Assembly: GCF_019320115.1 (NCBI RefSeq)
Contig: NC_089595.1
Span: 110,500,461-110,564,460 of the forward strand
Reading direction: 5' to 3'
From: Miscanthus floridulus
Taxonomy: Eukaryota; Streptophyta; Magnoliopsida; Poales; Poaceae
Length of the DNA stretch: 64,000 bases
The notes beneath the pieces are model-generated. The model was not told where the DNA came from and ran no database searches. It saw only the letters and a list, made by a program, of their open reading frames with translations. The position numbers and the translations under genes were made by a program. This document shows, piece after piece, positions 56,454 through 64,000 of this stretch; the stretch's first letter is position 1; each line of letters opens with the position of its first letter.

Positions 56454-59400
56454 TCCACAATTTTCCTCCAGGATTCAATAATGAGAACGAGTTTACAATA
56501 CTTAGTCCATTTCATACAACCAGAGTTCTTAGAAATACATTATTACAGTACCAAGTTCAGAGTGTAGAAATTAAACAGTGGAATTAAAATAAACATCTAA
56601 CGGTAGAATACAAGGATCCATCTGTGCCCACTAGAAGAATCCTCCACACAACAGCTACTCTTCAAGCTACACCTACAATAGGGGTAAATAAACCCTGAGT
56701 ACACAATGTACTCACAAGACTTACCCGACTAGTGGGAATAACTTCCTAACTCCAAAGGATATGATAAGCTTTTTGGATTGCTGGGTTTCCCTTTTGCGAA
56801 AAGCAAGTAGTGAATCCTTACGTATGTTTCTTATTAGCAGTCATGATTAGTTCATTATCTAACCATTCTAGGTAAGCATATGTTCTACTTTCTGGCAAGA
56901 GTTGAGCAAACAGATCCATTTCACCATCTTTCATCTTCTGGTTCTTACTACGGTGCTAGAGTGTAGAGAAATCATACCGAATTACCCAGCGATTTGTGAA
57001 TCAATGTGCCTAGCTGGGTACCTCGAAACACATAGCCCGCTTGTACCCCAGGCACAAGTAGGACTAACCCACCACTCTCCTATCAAGGGGTCTAGGTCCC
57101 TATCCAAACTTGGACTCCAAGCCCCCACACCTGAGTCCTGGACTCAGTGTGGTGCTTAGACCTCCACCATCAAAGCCTCCAATTAGTCGGTCCAAAAAGA
57201 GCCAGAACCGATGACAAGAGAGCAACGAGCCTTTCTTGCTCCCATAAACAAGTATGTGCTCAAAATAATAAGTCTGTGACTTGACTAGAACCCAATGCAA
57301 CGACCGATCCTTAACCGACACGGATAGGGAAAACAATGTAACCAAACTATGCCCCATTGGCCGTGGAACACAACCTCTTACACCCACCAATACCCATACC
57401 ACATCCCTGCCTGGTTTCTATTTTCCTTTCACCATTATATCATATGGGTGATAATAATAATCATCTATTATGAGTAATGGCAGGTTACTCACACTACCGA
57501 AAATCCTAAGCATAGCAGCTACTCGTACCTGTAGTAGTAGGATTCATAGGACAGATATATTTATGCAGGTGGTTTCCATAAAATGACTGTAACATAAATG
57601 CACATCACAGATATATATATTCAGTGCTTATTCAAAATAGGGGTTATGTGCCAAGGCTTGCCTTGGGTAGGCGGGGTGTCAGCAAAGTCAGTCGCTGGTA
57701 TATCCGGGGCTCACTCTTGTATGAGAATCTCCTCGTACTCCTGCTCGCTCGTGGTCATGAACTCCACCAACTCGTTCTCTACATGCGTGCAATGACGATG
57801 CAACACTCAATGTTAAGGCAACAACAGTTCTTAAAATAAGAATACATCTACTAAGCCTCTAAGCTAGCTCTAATGACTAAGATATCGATCTAATCATCAT
57901 TTCCATCAAGCCAGCAGGGTTTCACCTACAAGTGCTACTTAGCAACTAAAATATATTCTTACTCTTATTAACAATTTCCTATATACTACAACAAGGAGTA
58001 CTTAGCTACCACATTTCTCAACCTATTCTAAGGCTACAAAAATTACAGTAAGCACATAATAATACAATGAATCTACTTTAAAAATTTTATGATCAAAGCT
58101 ATTACCAATTTGCCATAAAAATTCCTACAAATACTAATCTAAATAAGACTAAACACTCGCAAATGATTTAATAGCTGCTGGTATCGACAAATATATATAT
58201 ATATATATATATATGAACTAAATACATTAACAGATAGAGCACAATTTTAGGAACCTAACAAAATTGGTTTCATAATGTTTGAACATCTATAGAATTTGCT
58301 ATAATTTTCCAAAGATCAGCTCAAAACTAAATTAGAAAAACATTTGCTAATTCGCTGGAAAAAGGAAAACCAAATCTCGCGTAGCCCACACGCGCGGCCC
58401 GTAGGTGCGGCCCACGCGAAGCAAGCCCGCGTGTGCTAGTACTCTTGCAAAAACACCCCTAAACTCTAGGCAAACTAACCCGCAGTCCATGTCACTATTT
58501 CTATAGAGAGCAACTATGCAACGAAACCCTCAGAAATTCCCTCCTTTACAACGGCATGGTCCTCGGCCACCTACGCACGTGTCAGCGCGACGGCGATAGC
58601 ATTGGATAGCCACGCCGACCAGCTGGGACCCGCGTTGGCTCCACTAACAGGCCGACTCCCATCTACAACCCTAGCGCCTACACTAGCCTAGGTTATCAGA
58701 GCAGCGGAACTCGCGGAAGTGGTGACCACAGCGTGCGGCCATGCGCGATAGTGGCACGGCCATGCCAGCCACCCTAAGCCACTATGGGGTGAACTAGCTA
58801 GAGCTATAGCATCACTATCTTACCCTGGTTATGGCTGTGGTGGTGGTTTGGCCGGAGGTTCCCCGAACAGGGCTAGCCATGTGCGGGTGGTGGGTTGCGG
58901 CGCCGCTCCAAGACGGCGCGACCACGTCAGTGGCTACGTTGAGGCGGTAGAGGTGCAAGAGAGGTGTGCTGGGTGAAGTGGAGGTGGAGACGGAGTTCGT
59001 GGTGTAGATGGATTGATGAGGGGTGGAGCGGTGGGTGGCTGCCCTCGGCCACGGTTGGTCCTGGCCTTAATGGCATGGTGGGGGAAAAACTTCCAAATTG
59101 GAGTTCATCGTGGCTCGATTCAAGGCGGGGTGGGGACGGTTGGCACACGGACATCAATGTGCATACACGGGCACATGAAATTGAAGGCAAGTGCTTGTGC
59201 CCTGGCTCACTGTGGCCACAACGTGATGACGGAAACAGAGGCGGTCAGGAGCATAGAGGTGGGCAGGGGAGAAACGAGAGGACGGGAGGCAGTGAGGATG
59301 CAGTCGGTAGCTGGCGAGTGCACCTTGGTGCGATGCAGCTGGCGCAACCAGTACGGCCCACGACAGGCACTAGCCAACAACACGCACTCGAGGTTGGTGT

Positions 59401-60437
59401 GGGCCACGCGCCACAGTGCCATAAATGGTATGGCGATGGCGGTCCGGCCCTGCGTGCACGGCGCCTAGGCGGATGAGTGGTGCAGCGCGGTGCAGCAGTA
59501 GGCGAGAGCAAGATGGTGACGCGACAGCAGCAGTAGCATCGCGATGTGTGGTGGGAGCAACACGTGGGGTAGGTGGCCACTGTGCTTGGTTGTGTGAGCA
59601 GCAACAATGCGCGGCAACGGCAGCAGGTGGTGGGGCAGCACGACGGGACGAGTCAGGTAGCCATGGCTCTGTGCGGCGGTAGCCCGAGGTGGCCAGTGAT
59701 GCGACCAGAGCAGTAGCGTGGCAGCGGAATGGGACGTCCACGCTAGGACACCGGGCCTATGTCGCAGCAGCACCGCATAGCCAGGCCGACCAGCCCATGG
59801 TGAACAGCCGAGCGCGCAGAACGCTCGATGCGGCGATGTCGTGCCCCCGGTGCTGGTGATCGCGCTCAACCCGGAAAACAGCCCGAGAACACACCAAGCA
59901 TGGATTTTAAAATGCTTGAGAAACCTAAACCATTGATCCAATTCCCAAACCACCTTTGCTATACCTTAGAGGGTATATTAGGCTACTAAAACAAGCCATA
60001 ATGCAACACCACTCCATAACCCAATTTCTCTACAAAAATTACCAAACATAGGTTTGTCAATCTATTTTCAGACTTAAAAAATTGACTAAGTCTTGAGTTG
60101 GATTTGCTTCAAATTCAATTTCCAAGCTATTAGAAATGTTATCTAGTGTTACTATCTTGTTAAAACAAAAGCTGCACTATCTTCTACAAAATGTGTACTT
60201 CAAACTTTATTAAGGTGTCACATATATGTTTTATAGCAGTTTTGCTTAATAAAAATTGGTTTCCAACCTTAAGTGATATAACATGCCTATTGAATTCTCT
60301 TTATGTATCATTGTGTTAATCATTTTTCATGCCAAGACATTTATCTTTGCTCATTCTCACATGCACTAACACATAATCATGATGCTCAAGAACTGTTATT
60401 AGTAGAAAACTTGCAGTGTAACACTGAGGGTGTTACA
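56450..60437 (-). mobile_element. Second long LTR-like insertion within the gypsy element
   Basis: The right end GAGGGTGTTACA at 60437 equals the start of a TGTAACACCC LTR on the minus strand. The interior shares the ataaaccctgagtac/atgtactca/agacttaccc blocks (56690-56730) and the AT-rich/GC-rich (58380-59900)/AT-rich layout of 34127-38612. No gag or pol frame was seen; long frames in the GC-rich block are low-complexity. The left edge is not sharp. A (TA)n tract is at 58190-58214. Confidence 0.55.
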
Positions 60438-60658
60438 GTACCACAGCCGTCGAGTGCGGGGTCGGGCCTTCAACGTTAGGGACCTAGTGCTTCACCTCAT
60501 CTAGAGCAACAAGAACCGCCACAAGCTCTCCTCCATGGGAGGGACCGTACATCATCACGGAGGTGCTCCGACTAGGCACCTACAAGCTCAAGACCATCGA
60601 CGGCGAAGTCTTCATCAACGCCTAGAACATCGAATAGCTACGTCGCTTTTACCCTTAA
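60438..60658 (+). pseudogene. Gypsy integrase C-terminal remnant
   Basis: Reads RAFNVRDLVLHLI, SNKNRHKLS, then (next frame) WEGPYIITEVLRLGTYKLKT and IDGEVFINA, ending LRRFYP. This is the end of the gypsy pol polyprotein. Three TAG codons replace expected Gln or Trp codons, and there is one frame change. It is the pol remainder of the element starting at 53.3 kb. Confidence 0.75.
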
Positions 60659-60759
60659 TATACGCACACTTTCTCTTATTAGTTTTGCTATCAACTCCCT
60701 GATCTTTAGTGACACCCAACCCCAACAACGGCAGGGGGTGGGGCCTCACTCAGGGGCCG

Positions 60760-61200
60760 ATAAGAGCATATTTATCTAGGAGACATTCTCTACGCCCGAC
60801 CCTTTCTCACGATAAGACCCAGAAGCGAGGGTCATGGAAACAAACGCTGAGTAAAACTGGTCGGACTGCAAGAAACCTACGCCCCAGCAGCTATGGTGTT
60901 TTTGCTCACCAGCATGATCAAAGTTCTTTCCGCACCCCGAGCTTTTTAGCCTTAACTACGAAAAAAGTTGGTACGCGTTTAAGAGTATATCCACCTGACA
61001 AACATTCTCTACACCCGACCCTCTCTCACGTTAAGACCTAGAAGCAAGGGTTGTGGAAACAAACGCTGAGTAAAACTAGTTGGACTGCAAGAAACCTACG
61101 CCCCAGCAGCTATGACATTTTTGCTCACAAGCGTGATCAGAGTTTGTTCACCCGCACCCCGAGCTTCACAACCTTAATGACGGAAAGGGTCAGAACACAC
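60760..61200. repeat. 219-bp tandem repeat, two copies
   Basis: cattctctacgcccgaccc at 60784 recurs as cattctctacacccgaccc at 61003. Each is followed by gaaacaaacgctgagtaaaa and acgccccagcagctatg. It is part of the gypsy element's 3' non-coding region. Confidence 0.8.
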
Positions 61201-61209
61201 TAACCTTTT

Positions 61210-62025
61210 TATACAAAAAGGGGAGAAGGGCTAAAAATTTGTTTGGCCATAATGAAATTTAAGAGCTTGTCCACTTAATACAAGTTCGCCGCCTGGCTTA
61301 TCTGTCTAACTAATTTCTTGGAGAGGATGATCTCATCCTCTATCTTCGTAGGAAAGTCCTGTGTTAGTGAGTCACCCAAGTCGGTTGGACAGCACAATGA
61401 TTTTTTCTAGAGGTTCATGTGCTTGCTAACAGGCTAGTCCCCGTTGAGACAAGCTCCAAGGTTGCTACCGGTCCTCTTGCTAGTGGTGACCCACAAGTCA
61501 CACTCTCTCACGTAGAGTGCTTACCACAAGCTCTAGCACTTGACCCGGCCGGACCACTTGTCGCCCTTCGCATCTCACTTTACTAGAGTTGCTCTTCGCG
61601 GCTCCCGTGGGGCGAGCACAATGCCCCTCACAAAGCTCTTCTTCGGAGCACCACACAAGCTTCTTGCGGGCTTCGATGGAGACCACCACCAAGCCATCTT
61701 GGAGGTGGCAACCTCCAAGAGTAACAAGCACCACCAGCTTGCAACTCGATCATCTAGTGCCACTCGATGCAACCTCATGATGCAATCGCACTAGAATCGC
61801 TCACTCACTCAATCGAATGAACACTATCAAGCTAGAGTGAGTTAGAGGGTTCCCAAGCACTCTCAAGCATGAACACAAAGTCCCCCAAGGTGCTCAGCAC
61901 CAGCCATGGCTGAGACCACCTTTTATTTATAGCCCCACGGGCTAAAATAGCCGTTACCCCTTCACTGGGCGCTTTTCGGGTTGATCGGACACACTAGTCA
62001 GATCGACCGGACGCACCCTGCCAGC
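61210..62025 (-). mobile_element. Ty1/copia LTR fragment (minus orientation)
   Basis: On the minus strand it reads gtccggtcgatctgac, a TATA-like ctataaataaaag (about 61925) and agcaagcacatgaacct. These parallel gtccggtcgagcaggac, ctatttaagcccca and ggcaagcacatgaacctt in the LTR at 62026-63932. It is a diverged relative in opposite orientation, abutting that LTR at 62025/62026. Confidence 0.5.
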
Positions 62026-63932
62026 TGAAAGCTCTAGTTTGGTTTTGGTTAATTGATGAAACCCTAAGTGCTAACCTAGTCTATCAAAGTGATTATGAGA
62101 TAGGTAACACTACTCCAAGTGATGAAGCAATGGCGAAGATCATGACGATGGTGATGGCATGGTGATGATCAAATGCTTGAACTTGGAAAAGAAGAAAGAG
62201 AAGAACAAAAGGCTCAAGGCAAAGGTATAAATAGTAGGAGCCATTTTGTTTCGGTGATCAAGACACTTAGCGAGTGTGATCACATTTAGGTTAGATAGCC
62301 GTACTATTAAGAGGGGTGAAACTCGTATTGAAATGCGGTTATCAAAGTGCCACTAGATGCTCTAACTCATTGCATATGCATTTAGGATCTAGTGGAGTGC
62401 TAACACCCTTGAAAATGCTTTATGAAAATATGCTAACACATGTGCACAAGGTGATACACTTGGTGGTTGGCACATTTGAGCAAGGGTTAGAAACCTCACC
62501 GGTGGAGTGTCCACCCGTAGAGTGTGGACAGTCCGATGGTGCCATCGGCGCCCTAGACAGAAAAGATAGGGGTTCTTAGAGTGACAGGACGCTGGTGGTG
62601 TAGTGACTAGACGCTAGGTTTAGAGTTCGGTCAGTAGCAGCAGTGACAATGCGTCTCGGTCTTGTGACCGGACGCTGGCGCAAAGAGTGACCGGACGCTA
62701 GCAGGGTGCGTTCGGTCAATGCTGACGTGTGGTGCACAGTGGAGACATTAAGTGACTGGACGCTGGGTGAGTCCGGTCGAGCAGGACCGGATGCGTCCGG
62801 TCATGATTTTGCGTGAATGGAACCTTACTGGAAATGACTGGACGCTGAGGTCCAGCATCCGGTCACCTCGCAGCAGCGCGTCTGGTCATCACTTAACCAT
62901 TGGGATCGGGCGCTCAGTATTTGAAGAGAGGGGACACGTGGCGTGTATCGCGCGACTGGATGCTGGGGTCCAGTGTCCGGTCAATCTGACCGGAGCGTCT
63001 GGTCGGCCCGTGTTCAGTGCAGTTAGTAGCCCAACGGCTCTATTTCGTGGGGGCTTCTATTTAAGCCCCATGGCTGGCTCAAGCTCACACTCTTGGTCAT
63101 TTGCATTGACATAGCAACCTTGTGAGCTTTGGCAAAGCCCTCCCACTCATCTCCATCATTGATCCATCATCTTTGTGAGATTGGGAGAGAATCTAAGTGC
63201 ATTGCTTGAGTGATTGCATCTAGAGGCACTTGGTATTCGTGTTTTGCTACAGATTTCGCTTGTTGCTCTTGGTTGTTGCCACCACCTAGATGGCTTGGTG
63301 TAGTGGTGGAGGATTGGCATGAGTTGGTGATTGTTCGTGGCCATCTCCGGTGATTGTGAGGGGATTTGTACCTTCCTCGGTGGAGCGCCAAAAGGTAACT
63401 CTAGTGGATTGCTCGTGTCATTGAGTTACCGCACTTGTGGGTAGGTTCTTGCGGTGTCCAATCGGGTGGACGAGGTTTGTGCAACACCTCTTAGCCACCG
63501 AACCACCAAGTGTTGGTTGACACAACAGGGACGTAGCGTGTTGGCAAGCACATGAACCTTGGGAGAAAATTAGTTGTCTCTTGCCATTTGTCATTCTCTC
63601 GGTGATTGATTTCATCTTCATCTTGTGATTGGTCCATCCCTCTACACGACGGTATAATCACCCTACTCACTCTTTTATATTCTTGCAAACTAGTTGTGAC
63701 AAACTCTTTAGTGTAATTAGAATTGAGAGCTCTTAGTGAGTAGTATCATAGCAAGTTGTGTGTCTAGTAATCATTACAACTAGATTTGTTGGATAGGTGA
63801 CTTGCAACCCTCGTAGAGCTAGAGCAAGTTTGCATTACGCTATTTGTCTTACTAATCAAATTGCTCTAGTTGATTTGTAGAATTTTAAATAGGCTATTTA
63901 CCCCCCCCCTCTAGCCATATTAGGACCTTTCA
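62026..63932 (+). mobile_element. Ty1/copia (SIRE/Maximus-type) 5' LTR
   Basis: Starts TGAAAGCTCTAGTTTGG and ends TAGGACCTTTCA at 63932, 1.9 kb, with TG...CA ends. Multiple (t)ccggtc(g/a) and gactggacgct motifs form a degenerate array at 62580-63010. A TATA-like box (TCTATTTAAGCC) lies near 63056. A pyrimidine run (CCCCCCCCCTCTAG) precedes the 3' end, as in this group. Coding sequence would lie beyond the window. Confidence 0.8.
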
Positions 63933-63934
63933 AG

Positions 63935-63946
63935 TGGTATCAGAGC
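63935..63946 (+). other. Primer-binding site, tRNA-iMet
   Basis: TGGTATCAGAGC, complementary to the 3' end of initiator tRNA-Met, two bases after the LTR. It marks the start of the copia internal domain. Confidence 0.9.
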
Positions 63947-64000
63947 CATGGTCACCGTTTGATTGAAGGCTTAACAACCTCAGTGTCAAATTATGGCTCA

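Noticed and set aside
59465..59953. Overlapping long frames on both strands at 58.9-59.95 kb
   Set aside because: All six frames are open because of base bias in the GC-rich part of an LTR; none has a domain.
1..64000. tRNA, rRNA, CRISPR arrays, bacterial operons, telomere or centromere satellite
   Set aside because: No cloverleaf, rRNA core, spaced palindromic repeats, bacterial-style gene packing or long satellite array was seen.

Overview
This is a plant nuclear window, almost certainly from a grass (Poaceae). The evidence is GC-rich first exons beside AT-rich introns, GT-AG introns with plant-like lengths, a grass-type BED-NLR of the Xa1 type, grass MITEs, and Ty3/gypsy and Ty1/copia LTR retrotransposons with typical grass termini. 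Long LTRs starting TGTAACACCC and the copia LTR with a tRNA-Met primer site suggest a panicoid grass, but the species is inference. No rRNA, tRNA, CRISPR or prokaryotic feature was recognised.

Layout. 0.2-1.1 kb: a broken Myb/SANT-like gene (-). 2.4-7 kb: repeats, tandem arrays and a nested terminal-inverted-repeat element. 7.6-8.1 kb: a decayed DUF26 secreted-protein gene (-). 8.35-12.0 kb: a chimeric gypsy element (-). 12.2-12.75 kb: one copy of a recurring inverted-repeat element. 13.1-14.0 kb: the first two exons of a REVEILLE-like MYB gene (+). 14.4-18.6 kb: the most notable locus, a minus-strand gene whose phase-compatible exons join a coiled coil, a BED zinc finger and a truncated NB-ARC domain to a transposon-type Ulp1/C48 cysteine-protease domain and possibly AT-hooks. 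19.8-23.1 kb: same-strand fragments of a 4CL-like, an EFR3/SRL2-like and an annexin gene. 23.7-25.6 kb: a cysteine-rich gene (-). 25.6-40.0 kb: a block bounded by inverted copies of one promoter/5'UTR module. It contains a direct segmental duplication, a transposon-type Ulp1 gene related to the tail of the NLR fusion, a GH17 glucanase fragment inside that gene's first intron, and a 4.5 kb LTR-like insertion with a 5-bp target duplication. 40.0-43.1 kb: an unknown coiled-coil gene (+). 45.1-46.3 kb: an F-box/kelch pseudogene (-). 48.3-52.3 kb: a FAR1-type pseudogene (-). 53.3-61.2 kb: a broken gypsy element (+) interrupted by a second long LTR. 61.2-64.0 kb: two copia LTRs in opposite orientation, the last continuing past the window.

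How it fits together. Much of the window is mobile-element sequence and captured or decayed genes. Most broken genes carry nonsense codons of the C-to-T type, consistent with silencing and drift. The exception is the NLR-Ulp1 locus: every junction examined is phase-compatible, one intron having a GC donor, while the related Ulp1 gene at 28-33 kb carries a nonsense codon and a frameshift. The NLR fusion may therefore have been kept intact by selection, or may be young. Whether it is expressed cannot be told from sequence alone.
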